The notes beneath the pieces are model-generated. The model searched no databases, was not told the origin of the DNA, and was given only the letters and a program-made list of their open reading frames with translations. Positions 12,639 to 23,744 of a DNA stretch of 64,000 nt are shown in pieces. The position numbers and the translations under genes were made by a program. Source of the stretch: Wurfbainia villosa (Eukaryota > Streptophyta > Magnoliopsida > Zingiberales > Zingiberaceae). Numbering within the stretch: position 1 is the first letter of the stretch; each line of letters opens with the position of its first letter. Where the stretch lies: the NCBI GenBank assembly GCA_025175895.1, contig CM046005.1, positions 66,364,325 through 66,428,324 on the forward strand. The letters run 5' to 3'.

Positions 12639-14476
12639 TGAAAGGTTTTGCAGAGCCGAAGCTTCGCTTCTAACTTCACTTCGGTCGCTTGTGTATGGTG
12701 ATCCTCTCAACGTCCCTGAAAAAAAAATTAATCCACGACGATGAGGGATTACCCAAGCAACCGATCCATCATCGTGCTATTCGATTAGAGTGGTCTCTTG
12801 AACAAACTAGTTATTCAAGCAACCTAACTCTTCTCCTCAACTAGCTGCGGAATAGATGATGTACGGATCGCCGATTTTTGTCTTTATCTTCGGGGTCCAA
12901 GTAAATTAGCCACATGCAATTACATACATAATACAAAGAAACAAAAGGAAACTAAAACAAGAATTATACCTCTTGTTTACCTCAAGGTCTTCTCTTGTAT
13001 GTCCTTCCTTTTTTTGGACGTCGTGTAGGCGACGATCTTCCAAAAGTCGAAGCCTCCTAGATCACGTTCTTCCCTTCCTTGCTCACTCTGAACAAAGGGA
13101 AGAAAAAAACAAAACTTCTTCTCCTATCTAGAACCGACCACCAAGCCACCTTGCTTGGTGGTTAATGCTGGCCAAGGAGAGAAATAAGGAGCGTCGGCCA
13201 ACCTTGAAGAAAGGTTGCCACGGGACAAAAGAGAGAGACAGAGAGAGAGAGGGAGGAGTTGTCGGCCAATCTAGAGAGAGAGAGGGTGAGGCACCGTCGG
13301 CCAAGAAGAGACAAAACCTAATCTTGTCGCCGCCCAATTGGAAGAAGACCAACCTTAGGTTGCCACCCACCTCTTCTCTCAAGCCAACTCCTAACCCTAG
13401 CCGACCAAAACCTTGGAAGCAAAACCCTAATCTCCTCAAGATTAGTTGCTGCCCATGCCTTGGACACCTATTTATAGATTTAGGCTTAAGCCTCCCTTTA
13501 ATCTCCACCGTCGGATCTAGAGATTCAATTCCCACCATCGGATTTAGGGTTTCATTTTCCACCTTCGGATCGAGGCTCCATGAAGGTTTTAATAGGCTAC
13601 AATAGGGACCATGAGGAGGAGTTGGATCTTGGCCACCCAATGGATCTAGCCCACATAAAGTCCAATCCATTAATCATAATCCATTCTTAGACGATTATCA
13701 TTGATCTACCTCACCAACCCCCATAAATAAATATGGGCTCTATATATTAATTGTACAAATATCTCCCCGTGTTTAAGATCTCGAATGTCCATCAATTAAT
13801 TAATTTACTGAAAATTAATTAATCAACATCTAACTCCATGAGTAGTACCACTCAACCTTATCATCATGCCAGACCAAGTCCACCTACAGGGTTTACATGA
13901 TGATCCTTATGAGCTCCTCAAGGGGACATCATCATCTTAATATATAGGACATGGTTTCCTCCTATATTAATGGCACATCATGTAAATAATATCATTTTCC
14001 AACTTATCGAGCCTATCGATTTACTCTGTATATCTCGCCCATTGGTAAATCAAAGAAATAAATACTAAGTACATGTACCCATTATTATATCGGGATTAAG
14101 AGCATGTACACCATAATATCCGAGGTCCGATTCAATTATGTAGTCAACAATAAATTGAATCACCTCTAAGTCAATCCTACTCAATACACACAAAGTGTAC
14201 TAGTGTAATTCTATGGTCAAGACAAACCAATACCAAATTACACTACAACCATACCAATGGTTTGTCCAAAACCATCTCGGTTGTGAGCCTTTAATTATAC
14301 TCTACAAGGGACTGATAACATGATCTCCCATGTGACACTACACACCATATTATCTATAATGTAATTTATCAAACAATATACATAACCATAAATATGCAAA
14401 CATTGATCATGTGATTCTTATTTCAAAAATATAGATGTTCATACAAAAGATAGACTTTTCAGTATACATCCCAACA
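12639..14476 (-). repeat. Copia A1 5' LTR
   Basis: It starts TGAAAGGTTTTG and ends CATCCCAACA, matching the A2 LTRs. It includes a GA-rich stretch (about 13225-13280) and part of the CTCCACCGTCGGATCTAGAG repeat seen in A2. The overlapping open frames at 13128-13670 (180 aa, minus) and 13165-13605 (plus) are LTR sequence without known motifs and are not preserved in A2. Confidence 0.92.
13478..13486 (-). promoter_or_regulatory. TATA box of Copia A1 LTR
   Basis: The minus strand reads TATAAATAG. The A2 LTRs have TATAAAAG at the matching place (43174-43181 and 49931-49938). Confidence 0.55.
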
Positions 14477-14560
14477 GATAGGGCTTTATAGATCTATTCT
14501 TTAGTATGAATTTTCTTTCGCATGGATCGCTCGAGGGATCCTTTTTCTGCTGCGATTTTC

Positions 14561-15187
14561 TTATTTATCACATGGGATTCCCAACACTTCTAAATGCTTA
14601 AGGTTAGGAGGTGTTTTGGAAGCAATGCACTTCTTGATTAAAGTATCAATTAAATAGTCCTCAAGTTCTTCTTCAAGTGCTGATTGAATGGATTGTCCTT
14701 CTTTACTTCCTATGTCATCCATGTCTTCCTCATCCATTCGCTCAAAGTGAGTCTCCGCCATATTAGGGGTAATCCAGTCATCTAAGCAACCTTCTCGTCG
14801 TTCAGTTTCTTCTCTTGCTAGATCTTGTTGCATAATCTTCGCAAATTGTCAGCTATGCTCCTCGCATTCCCTAGTAAAATCGGCTAGCAAGGCTTCTAAG
14901 TGGGGGCTTGGTTCTGGATAAAATCCACATGGTGGTTCATAGCTCTCGTGCACACTTGGGAAATAATATTGAGGGTTCAAGTAGCCAGGGTCATAACTAT
15001 ATAAATAGGATTCATCTCGTGGCCACTGGTTGTAATCATAGGTGACATCTTCTTGCTCAAATTGCGAAGGTTCAAATAATTCTGGACAATCATTAATGGT
15101 ATGCCATGTTTCACCACAATGCTCACAAAAAATGTTACCAAAACTCACAGCATTAACTTGACCATAATCATGAGAAAAAGCATGCAT
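14561..15187 (-). pseudogene. Gag-like protein with zinc knuckle, one stop
   Basis: A minus-strand frame starts at ATG 15187 and is read through one TGA (14849-14851) to TAA/TAG at 14561. Near residue 21 it has a CX2CX4HX4C knuckle (CEHCGETWHTINDC), followed by a Tyr/Pro-rich part and a very acidic part (EEDMDDIGSKEGQS, EEELEDYL). The capsid-like Retrotrans_gag domain seen in Gypsy A (23745) and Gypsy B (60305) is missing, although this ORF sits right after the leader. It may be a deletion derivative or a different gag end fused to the leader. The nucleic-acid-binding role is inferred from the knuckle only. Confidence 0.6.
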
Positions 15188-15430
15188 ATTTATCTACAAG
15201 AAAATATGAATAAGGAAAGAGCAACAGAATGAACAAAAATAAAATAAAATAAAACAAGAAAAGTAAATCTAGCCTAGGAAATTAATAAAGACTAGGAAAA
15301 TAACCCTAAACTGAATAGAGATAAAAAAAAGTTTAAAACTATATAAACTAGAATAAAATAAAACTAGAAAGTAAATCTACTCTAGGTCCGATCCAACTGT
15401 CCATTTTCGATTCGATATTGAATCAATCAG
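15188..15430 (-). other. Leader of Gypsy-B-type element
   Basis: A/T-rich, with repeated AATAAAATAAAACTAGAAAG-type stretches. It corresponds to the T-rich plus-strand leader at 59885-60304. No ORF. Confidence 0.7.
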
Positions 15431-15448
15431 TTCCCAGCAACGGCACTA
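15431..15448 (-). other. Degenerate Asp-type primer-binding site
   Basis: The minus strand reads TAGTGCCGTTGCTGGGAA, close to the Athila/Gypsy site TGGCGCCGTTGCCGGGGA, placed six bases inside the LTR end. Confidence 0.75.
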
Positions 15449-15454
15449 AAAACT

Positions 15455-16831
15455 TAATGCACGCGAACGCGACCTCAAATCTCATGACGGAAATCATCAA
15501 GGACTCAAAGAATGCAGTCGCACTCAATGCTCACAAGTGTACGGATGTCGTCAAGTAATAAAAAGATTATCGATCCAACAGGGACTGAGATTCAAGTACT
15601 GATTATTTAGTGGATGTTATTGTTCAGAGTTTAACGTTAAGGGTTGTGCTTATGTTGTTTGTTAGCGGTTTTAACTCTAGTACGGTGTTACATGGAAGTA
15701 GAGAAGGGTAGCTATGAGTCTTTTAAGGGAATTCTAGGATTTCAGTTTCATTTGTGTGTCACAGAACACGCTATCAATTGGGTATTATCTAGACGTCTAA
15801 CTATGGTCTTGTGGAAGGGACATCATACACTTCCCTGATGAGCCTTCGCATATATCGGGAACTACCTCTTCCATACCAGGTCGACCCCAGGCTTTAGGAT
15901 GGGATAGGCAGTTCTAGGATGCTGAATCAATCCCTGTGTCGAGTCAGAACGTGTCCTGTTTTCGACTCTATCACACCCTTCTATCCACGGTTATCGGAGA
16001 TGAGGCCAACCCCTAGGTTCCTCCTTAATTCTCCTAAATCTTTAATATGAGGGTTGTCACCCATCGTATCGGCTACGCACAATAAATAGAAGACCAAATC
16101 CAACAGTTATCGATCTAAACAATCACCAATTGCAAATATGAAATCACGAATAGAAGTATATTTGAAATAACATATTCTACACACACAAACTACTCCCTAA
16201 TCCTAGAATCAAAGTATCTACTCCATAAATGAAAGAGAAGAAACACAAGGCATGATTGAATTCATCATTACAAGGCAGAAGATGTATAGAAAATAAATTA
16301 CAGTGCACTTTGGTTCTTCTCTCCAGCATTGGAGCGGATAATTTGATCCTCAAGCGACTTCCTTCCTCCCCGTTGTGAGTTTCCAAAGATTTTAAGGGCG
16401 TCGGAGTGCTGTCCCAATCATCGTGCCTCCCCCCTAGGGTTTGGGCATAGCTTCCTTTATATAGACATCAGGTTGGATCTCTCTGAAACTTGGAAAATAA
16501 CAAAATTGTGTCGAAATCGTCAGTGCCACATGGTCATGTGGATTCACATGGCCAGGCCGTGTGTGGCGCTGGGGTGTGTGCCGTGTTGATTCACAGGGCC
16601 AGGGTGTGCGTCCTTCTGTTCTAGCTGCCAAATGCATTCTTTTCACCCCAAAAGTGTGCCATTTCCCCTATAGAATGTTGTCCTGTACACAAGAGTACGA
16701 AGAGCAGATCTAAAAACCAGAAAATAGAAAATGCATGCAAAATAAAGTGAAATATGAAAGAATCAAATATAAAATGGCACGAGATGTGAGCGAAAACTAC
16801 ACCTAAACCCCTATATATTTTGCTCGCATCA
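15455..16831 (-). repeat. 5' LTR of Gypsy-B-type element
   Basis: The minus strand starts TGATGCGAGCAAAATATATA and ends GTGCATTA; the expected end is GTGCATCA, as at 59860. It holds GATCGATAATC...TTATTACTTGACGAC near its end, as in Gypsy A and B LTRs. Around 16515-16610 lie repeated CACATGG/CCGTGTG motifs with GATTCACA. No gene; the small ORFs at 16177-16866 lack motifs. Confidence 0.8.
16455..16463 (-). promoter_or_regulatory. TATA box of Gypsy-B-type LTR
   Basis: The minus strand reads TATATAAAG, in the expected upstream half of the LTR. Confidence 0.5.
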
Positions 16832-17205
16832 TTGTTCTGCATACACTTCTTCCTTAATAAATCCATTTAAGAATGTCGATTTTACATGCATTTGATAAAC
16901 ATTAAACCCCATATTAGTGGGATATCCTAATAGGATTCTAATTGATTCTAACCTAGTAACTGGGGCATAAGTTTCATCATAGTCAAGTCCCTCAACTTAA
17001 TTGAAACCCCTTGCAACTAACCTAGGTTTATTTCTAGTTATGTTTCCTTGATCATCTAGCTTATTCCTAAAGACCCATCTTGTGGTACCAATAATGCTAT
17101 CATTGGGTCTAGGGACTAGCTCCCACACTTGACTTCTCCTAAATTGAGCTAATTCTTCTTGCATTGCTAAAATCCAATCCGGATCAAGTAATGTAACATT
17201 GATTG
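16832..17205 (-). pseudogene. Copia C pol, start of reverse transcriptase
   Basis: The minus strand encodes DPDWILAMQEELAQFRRSQVW, TTRWVFRNKLDDQGNITRNK, EGLDYDETYAPVTRLESIRI and YQMHVKSTFLNGFIKEEVY, the RT N-terminal half of a Copia element. Upstream coding continues at 51906 once the family D block is removed. Copia consensus has MDVK where this copy has MHVK, so a catalytic Asp is changed. The frame also has a stop near 16999. The rest of RT is cut off by the Gypsy-B-type insertion. Confidence 0.88.
17201..17205. repeat. Target-site duplication GATTG, left copy (family D block)
   Basis: GATTG comes before TGTTGGATC. AATTG follows the last LTR at 51906-51910 (one mismatch). Removing the block and one copy restores an open Copia C reading (EPKSINVT). 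Confidence 0.85.
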
Positions 17206-18314
17206 TGTTGGATCATAAAAATAGCACTAGAGAGGGGGGGGGGGTGAATAGCGGCAGTAAAAACTTTTCGTACGTTCGAATAAAAGAGAGATGCACAGTG
17301 GAAAAGTAAATGAGACAAGTTTGTTTTTACATGGTTCACAACCGATTGGTTGCTAATCCAAGGCCCTTGTGATCCTAGATCACGTACGAAGGGCAAAGCA
17401 CTATGAATCTCCTCCTAGTTAAAGGTAAGAGATAACGATAACAAGAAAATCGATATTGAGGATGAGGTACAATTCCACCTCTCCCCTTTACAATGAAAGC
17501 ACAATGATAACAATTAAAATGGAAGCTCTGATTACAAAAGAGAAAAGATAACTAACGACTATACTGACGACATTTGAAGCTTGAAGTTAGGAGCATGTCG
17601 TAGGCGTTGCAGTAGCATTTTTGCGTCGTAGCATTGCCTTAGACCTTCGGCATTGTGGGATCACATTGTAAGCACTTGGGATGACCTAAAGGGGTGAAAC
17701 CCCCTTTCTTTTATAGCCTTAGAAGCTCCCTAACGTTCAGTTCTAGCTCATGGTCAAAGAACCTCATCTCCCCAAGATAAGTGGAGCTTATCTTGACTCT
17801 CCTTGAGGTGGGTTGTTTGACTGGTAGTCGACTGAGGCCACCGACAGTCGATTGTTAACAGCCATCAGTCGACTGATAGCTAGGTTTTTCGACTGTAGCA
17901 AAGAGTTAGCTGAAAAACATAATAGTAAAGGTAATTTCGATGACCACTTACCGTCCGATCTCGACCTAGACCTTCCATGGGAAGTCTTGATCGGATTGCC
18001 GCCTAAAGATGTCCCCGTACAGAGGACCCAACCTCACCTTTACACACACTCGAACTTACTTTTGGTCCTTTGTGACTTGTAGCTTAGCTTCCAGTCTTCA
18101 CCTAGGTTCTTTGGCTCCCTCCGAAGTTCTCCCGGTGTCGCCCGACCACCATGATTTCTCCACTCAAAATTCTCCGGGTGTCACCGACCTTTAGCTCGGC
18201 TTAATCATTTTTGCACACTTGGTTCAACTCATTAGATAACAATATGACCTTAACTTTGGGTCTCTGTCATAATCAAAACTCAGGTTCTATTATCTGGTGC
18301 CTACTGCACCAACA
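17206..18314 (-). repeat. Family D LTR1 (3' LTR)
   Basis: About 1.1 kb, from TGTTGGATC to TGCACCAACA. It has a run of about twelve G next to GTGAATAGC (17227-17252), a minus-strand TATA box (17708-17715), and a U3 block with GTCGACT motifs (17824-17882). Short ORFs at 17852-18194 are not conserved. Confidence 0.92.
17708..17715 (-). promoter_or_regulatory. TATA box of family D LTR1
   Basis: The minus strand reads TATAAAAG. LTR2 has the same at 21831-21838. Confidence 0.6.
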
Positions 18315-18330
18315 ATCTTTCCCTTTTTGA
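18315..18330 (-). other. Polypurine tract of family D, internal 1
   Basis: The minus strand reads AAAAAGGGAAAGAT directly next to LTR1. Further purine runs follow at about 18409 and 18477. Confidence 0.75.
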
Positions 18331-19833
18331 TCTATAGTAAACTGACACAAAGTTAAAGGAAATTTAAACCATAAAACAAGTAAAGTAACAGATAAGTAGT
18401 TTTTTGAAAACTCCCCCTTAACCCTAACTGAGTTTTGAAAGAGATACTTTAAATTTTAAAATTAAATTTTTGTTACTCCCCATTAACTTTCGCTCTTCTC
18501 TCCCTTTTGCCATAAATAAAAAAATATGGGGTGTTTATATAAAATAGGGGTTTAAAAAAACCATGTTATAAGCATGCATTAAGAAAAGAAATCTAATAGA
18601 TTTGTTAAGTCCAAGCATGTGTCTCTACTTGGTTAAATAGATTGGTTCGAGGTATATCCCTCTGCACCAACAATTTAATAAGTTTTTGAAACATAATTTT
18701 GATTTTCAAAATACTTATAAGTTCATTTTCAAAGAGAACTTTTAAAGATTTTGTAATATAACCCTTTGGGTTAGAGTGCTCTTCCCCTTAGTCAAATATA
18801 TGAGGTATAAGAGATTTAGGAGGCGTTAAACTTTGTCCTAAAGAGCTATAGTACAGTATTATCCGAATAGTGTTGTAATTATTCATTAAGTGCAATAGTT
18901 GAGAAAATAGGTAGCATTTTGAAAAAGTTATGTTATGTGTATATTATAATTATTCCTTAACATCTCACCTATTTTATGTGTCTCAAAATGTGTTCACCTT
19001 ATATGTTTTGTAAGATGATTTTAACTTGATTAAAGTTAGTCAACCATGGCTTAGATTCAGATTTAACACTTACTTCGTTAATTAAACCCTTCAAGAAATT
19101 GGCTTCTAGGTCGTGGCGAGGCACAGGGGCCTTCTTTGATTGGAACAATGACCAATTCCTTAGACAAAGCCAAATTCAAGAAATTGATTACTTGAGTCAC
19201 TTAAGATTACTTCCTGGTTTAACTAGTTTAGGATACGGCGAAGTAGCTTCATCTAGTTCAACTCAGTCATGTGCACCAAGCTAAATACACCTTATCTAGC
19301 TCGAATACACGAGACATTATTTCCCTAACGTACTATCATCTCGCCACATCCTGATACTTTGTTGTAAAAGTTGACTAACCATTTATCATATCTAGTCGTT
19401 CTAAAAATTAAAATAAAAGTTTGATCATGCAATGATTTTGCTAAGGTAGTGGGTATACTATTTTAGTATTATCTCCCCCTAGACCATTGAACCAATATGG
19501 TCTATCCAGAAAGTGGACTTGATACTGGGGAATCCAATACCTATTAGTCCTTATATGTGTGTTCAAAAGAATTTTAGGGACCCCTGCTTGGACTCGTTCA
19601 TGACTATGATTTACGATATACATATAAGATCTATTCGTAGTCCTTGAACTAAACCCAAGTCTGACTCTGTTGTACACAACTCTCTGAGTTCAAAGAAGTC
19701 GGTTAAGATTCTTGGATCCCATTGAGAACTTGTCCAATCAATCCTTGAGCTCTTGGACTTGTCCTTTCAGGAGAGAGTTCTCTTCTTCGAGTTTTTCAAC
19801 TCGAGTTGAGTCCTCCTATCGAACTTGACAAGT
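18331..19833 (-). other. Family D internal 1, non-coding 3' part
   Basis: About 1.5 kb of A/T-rich sequence where an autonomous Copia would carry pol. I find no pol motif in any frame. It includes the segment shared with the Copia B leader (19108-19170). It is nearly the same as 33546-35049. Confidence 0.8.
19108..19170 (-). other. Conserved non-coding segment (copy in D internal 1)
   Basis: Matches 6501-6565 of the Copia B leader and 34323-34385. See the finding on this segment. Confidence 0.75.
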
Positions 19834-20927
19834 TCAAGAGGTTATAGTTGCCTCTTGCTTGAGGATTTCAACCTCCTCAAGCAAGGACTCGACCCTAGAC
19901 TCGGACTTAGTTAGTTTCCTACTAAACATTTTAATTGTATGATAAAGATTGGCGATTAACATATGACTTACCTTAATTTTCTCTTTCAACTCGGCATTGA
20001 GTCTCTTCTCGATGTCATCCTCGGAGTCAGAATTGGAGTTGATGTTGGATTTGTATTCGTCTTTGGACTCTGACTCGGACTCTTCCGGTCTTGCCATGAA
20101 TGCTACACCAATGCCTTCTTCTTCGTCGTCCCAAGTTGCTTGAAAAGCCTTCTTAGATTCTTTTTACATTAGTTTCATCTTTAATTTGAAGGCCCCCTTC
20201 TTCTTGTTCTTCGACTACTCCCTTTCTTTTCAAATTATCCTCCACACAATGTTCAATATCACGGTCTCTTCTTCAGATTCGGACTTGGGTTCATCCTCTG
20301 GTTCGAATTCTTCTTCTTGCTCGAGAGGTGGCTTGCTCTTCTCCTTTCTTCTTTGTCCTGCAAGTAACACAATACCTCTCTCAGCCCGGATCGCATTAGT
20401 TTGTTCGTGAAGTTCGAATTCGGAAAAGAGCTCATCTAATCTTATTTTAGAAATATCCTTAGAAATCTTGTAGGCATCGACCATGGATGCCCACAAGGTG
20501 GTCCTAGGGAATGCATTAAGTGTGTACCTTATTAGATCCCGATTCTCTACGGCTTACCCGATTGAGTGAAGACCGTTGACGATGTCTTGGATCCATGCAT
20601 GTAGTTAAGTGGCGGTCTCATGATCGTGCAATTTTAGATTGTATAATTTATTTAAAAACAAATCCTTTTACATACCTTAGCGTCATCGGTTCCTTTGTGT
20701 AGCTCGATGAGCTTGTTCCAAAGGTCCATCATGGTTGCATTGGTCCACTTGTAGAAGTCCAAGGGCTCGCCTTGATCATTGGTGGGTAGAGAAAAGCCAG
20801 TTTAGATTATTATCCAAGTCTCGACTTGTGTTTTTAAAAAACACTCCATCCGACCTTTCCAATAATGAAAATCATCTCCATTAAAGAATGGAGGTCGGGT
20901 GGTGTTGTACCCCTCAATGTGGGCCAT
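19834..20927 (-). pseudogene. Family D gag remnant, internal 1
   Basis: It starts at ATG 20927 (MAHIEGYNTTRPPFFNGDD), then FHYWKGRMECFLKTQ, typical of the UBN2-type Copia gag N-terminus. Then WASMVDAYKISKDISKIRLD and FSEFELHEQTN (20496-20400) and an acidic Ser/Glu tail ending near 19834. A deletion of about 100 bp near 20728, compared with internal 2, and several stops break it. No zinc knuckle is visible. Likely role in life: particle formation and RNA packaging. Confidence 0.82.
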
Positions 20928-21330
20928 TGATTTAAAACCTTGCACACAAATATAAAAAAAGCACGAAAAAAGTTCCAAGACTTTGCCTTGGATTAGTAAT
21001 GCAGGAAATAAAAAGAAATAAAAATAAATAAATGAAAAAAATGCTAAACAAAAACTAAGAACTTACGACCTTCGATGTCTCTGAAAGAGTACTAAGCATC
21101 ATTTTTTGGGGATAAAGACAGCTTGTTAAGAGGGCAAACCCTTGTAAGAAGTGTAGATCTCTAAGAGAGCTCGATTTGGTGGGTAGGACATTTTGTGGGT
21201 CCAGTTGTATAAAAAGTTATGCCCGTTTTACCGTGAACTACTCCGTAAGCGATTAGTTTGATTATTTCTTGTAAATACAAAAAAAAATAATATACCAAGA
21301 CTTGGTCTCGGATTAGTAGCATGGGAAAAA
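20928..21330 (-). other. Leader of internal 1, primer site deleted
   Basis: It corresponds to 36243-36719, but about 75 bp, including the primer-binding site and the first few bases of LTR2, are missing at 21330/21331. Confidence 0.8.
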
Positions 21331-22098
21331 GATCGTAAAAGGAGCGCTAGAGGGGGGGGGGAGGGGTGAATAGCGCGCGATAAAAACTTTTCGTATGTTT
21401 GAATAAAAGAGAGATGTATAGCTAAAAAGTAAATGAGGCAAGTTAGTTTTTACTTGGTTCACAACCGACCGGTTGCTAATCCAAGGCCTTTGCGATCCTA
21501 GATCGCGTACGGAGGGCAAAGCACTATGAATCTCCTCCTCGTTCGAGGTAGGAGATAACGAATACAAGAAAATCGATATTGATGACGAGGTACAATTCCA
21601 CATCTCCCCTTTACAATGAAAGGACAATAATTACAATTAAAATGGAAGCTCTGATTACAAAAGAGAAAAGATAATTAACGACTATACCGACGACGTTTGA
21701 AGCTTGAAGTTAGGAGCGTGTCGTCGGCGTTACAGCAGCATTTTGGTGTCGTAGCGTTGTCTTAGACCTTCGACATTGTGGGATCACTTTGTAAGCACTT
21801 GGGCTGGCCTAAAGGGGTGAAACCCTCTTTCTTTTATAGCCTTGGAATCTCCCTAACGTTTAGTTTTAGCTCATGGTCAAAGAACCTCATCTCCCCAAGA
21901 TAAGTGGAGCTTATCTTGACTCTCCTCGAGGTGGGTTGTTTGACTGGTAGTCGACTGATGCCACCGACAATCAATTGTTAACAACCATCAGTAGACTGAT
22001 AGCTAGGTTTTTTGACTGTAGCAAAGAGTTAGCTCAAAAACATAATAGTAAAGGTAATTTCGACGACCACTTATCGTCCGATCTCGACCTAGACCTTC
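21331..22098 (-). repeat. Family D LTR2, left piece
   Basis: It starts at GATC(G)TAAAAGG (first about five bases lost), has the G-run (21351-21366) and a TATA box on the minus strand (21831-21838). It stops at the Gypsy A insertion. The remainder is 33187-33530. Confidence 0.9.
22094..22098. repeat. Target-site duplication CCTTC, left copy (Gypsy A)
   Basis: CCTTC is repeated at 33187-33191. The uninterrupted sequence is visible in LTR1 near 17970. Confidence 0.93.
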
Positions 22099-23499
22099 TG
22101 ATGTGTGTAAATCATGCTATATTTTCAATACTCCATATGCATGCATTTTATCTCATTTCATATCCTAGGCATGTATTTTATCATGATTCAGTTAAGTTTA
22201 GCATATTTTGGACGAAGGGATCAGTGTTTTTGTGTTAACAGTATAAGAAGAAGGGCAGATTAAAAACAACACAGCGTGTTTCAGCATAATCGACACGCTC
22301 AGGCAGAGAGCGCCTAAAGACAACACGCTAGTTCAAAGATCGACATGCCCGTGGCACGCTTAGTTCAAAGATCGACACGCCTGTGTCAAGGGTTCCAGCA
22401 GCCAACACGCCTAGTCAAATGACACGCCCCGCGCCGAACACGCGGTGGGAAATGCGACATGCGCGCGTTCTCATTTGGCACGGCAGGTCGATTCCGCACT
22501 CTTTTCTATGAGCAATCAGGATCTTCGTCTCAATTATGGGGAAATCTATTGCCTTAATTGAAGAGGAGGCCAAGGCTATAAAAGAGGAGAGATGAAAAGG
22601 AGCGGGTGGTCGAGATCGATAAGTAAGAAGTAAAAGAGAAGGAGTCGGCAGAAGAAGGATATGGCACCCAGTATCATAATTTCTTTCTCTAGTAATTCTT
22701 CTCAGACTATGGAGTAGTATCCTGTAATCTTAGGATGGGGGAGTAGCCCTTGACGATTTATGACGGATGAAATAATTTATACTACTTGAACTATTGTTTA
22801 TTTTGATCTGGTTCTTTTGGATTCTTATTGATAAACCTAAGGAGCAAAGGGGAAGTACCTAACGGTGAACCCAAGTTCCCGAAAGCCAGAACCAACTAGG
22901 GAATAACTCCTACTAGTAGCGGTAGTGTATCTATGAGGGCTTGCGGGGGTCTCGTGACAGGTCTCCTTAGCTGATTATGGTCCCGCATGCAAACCTACCG
23001 TGAAGAGGAAATTTGACTCTAGAGGAACTCTTATGAATTTAATGGATATATCAAATCCAGTTTTTACCAAGTAACGGAGGTAAGACATAGGGAGGTTTGC
23101 GGGGGTCTCGTGACAGGTCCCCTTAGCTGATTATGATCCCCTATGCTCGAACACCGTGACAGGTAAATTGAGTTTGATAGGTACAGTTAACGTAGACCTC
23201 GAAAGGGGCCATTGATTTACCTTAGGATAGGTTCCATCAAAACAACTCTAATAAGGTTAGGAAAGAATTAAATCACCTTATAAATCGTCGACGTGGTGAA
23301 ACCCATATCCTGAGATTCTCCTCAACTCTTGACTTTCAGCTCGTTCTTCTCATTCGTTGTTCTTGACTTCTCAGGTTCTTTGCTTAAACCACAATTCGAT
23401 TGACTAGATAACTTGGTAAGAATTGACCCAACAATCCTTGTGGGATCGATATTTTTATTACTTGACGACAACCGTGCACTTGCGGAAAACAACACATCA
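22099..23499 (+). repeat. Gypsy A 5' LTR
   Basis: 1,401 bp. GC-rich CACGCC/GTGTC motif block at about 22262-22500, TATA box at 22577-22584, then a transcribed part with two copies of a 44 bp direct repeat (22941-22984 and 23097-23140). The 3' LTR is 71 bp longer; most of the difference is in the motif block and just after the TATA box. Confidence 0.93.
22577..22584 (+). promoter_or_regulatory. TATA box of Gypsy A 5' LTR
   Basis: TATAAAAG; the same box lies at 32233-32240 in the 3' LTR. Confidence 0.65.
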
Positions 23500-23504
23500 A
23501 GTTT

Positions 23505-23523
23505 TTGACGCCGTTGCCGGGGA
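23505..23523 (+). other. Primer-binding site of Gypsy A (Asp tRNA type)
   Basis: TGACGCCGTTGCCGGGGA just after the LTR differs in one base from the usual TGGCGCC form of Athila and related Gypsy elements. Confidence 0.88.
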
Positions 23524-23744
23524 TTGGCACTCAATATTGAATTGAGCATGATTTAGTTAATCTAGATTTCTGTTTTTGTTTTTTTTTCTTTGTGTCTATT
23601 CTGAATTCTTGTTTTGGGAGCCTCTCTTGTTGTTGCATGCACATATTTAATAGGGAAATCCTCGATATTGATCCTGAGATAGAGAGAACGTTCCTTGCTA
23701 GAAGACGATTTCAGCAACGACAGGAAGAAAATCTGACCTCCAAC

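Larger units (their letters stand above)
14477..16831 (-). mobile_element. Gypsy-B-type element, 5' part, inserted in Copia C
   Basis: Minus-strand order: LTR (16831 to 15455), degenerate Asp-type primer site, A/T-rich leader, then a broken ORF up to 14477, where the Copia A1 LTR begins. Primer-site surroundings and leader (GGATCGGACCTAG...AGATTTACTTTCTAG) match Gypsy B at 59861-59960, so it is the same family. The left part is outside the window or was lost. It interrupts Copia C RT at 16831/16832. Confidence 0.8.

Noticed and set aside
13128..13670. 180-aa minus ORF (and 146-aa plus ORF) in the A1 LTR
   Set aside because: They lie inside the LTR, overlap each other on opposite strands, are low-complexity (GA-rich) and are not kept in the A2 LTRs.
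17223..17245. Long G-run as an assembly gap filler or error
   Set aside because: The run occurs in all three D LTRs with different lengths and its complement in E LTRs, so it is a real, though length-variable, part of the LTR.
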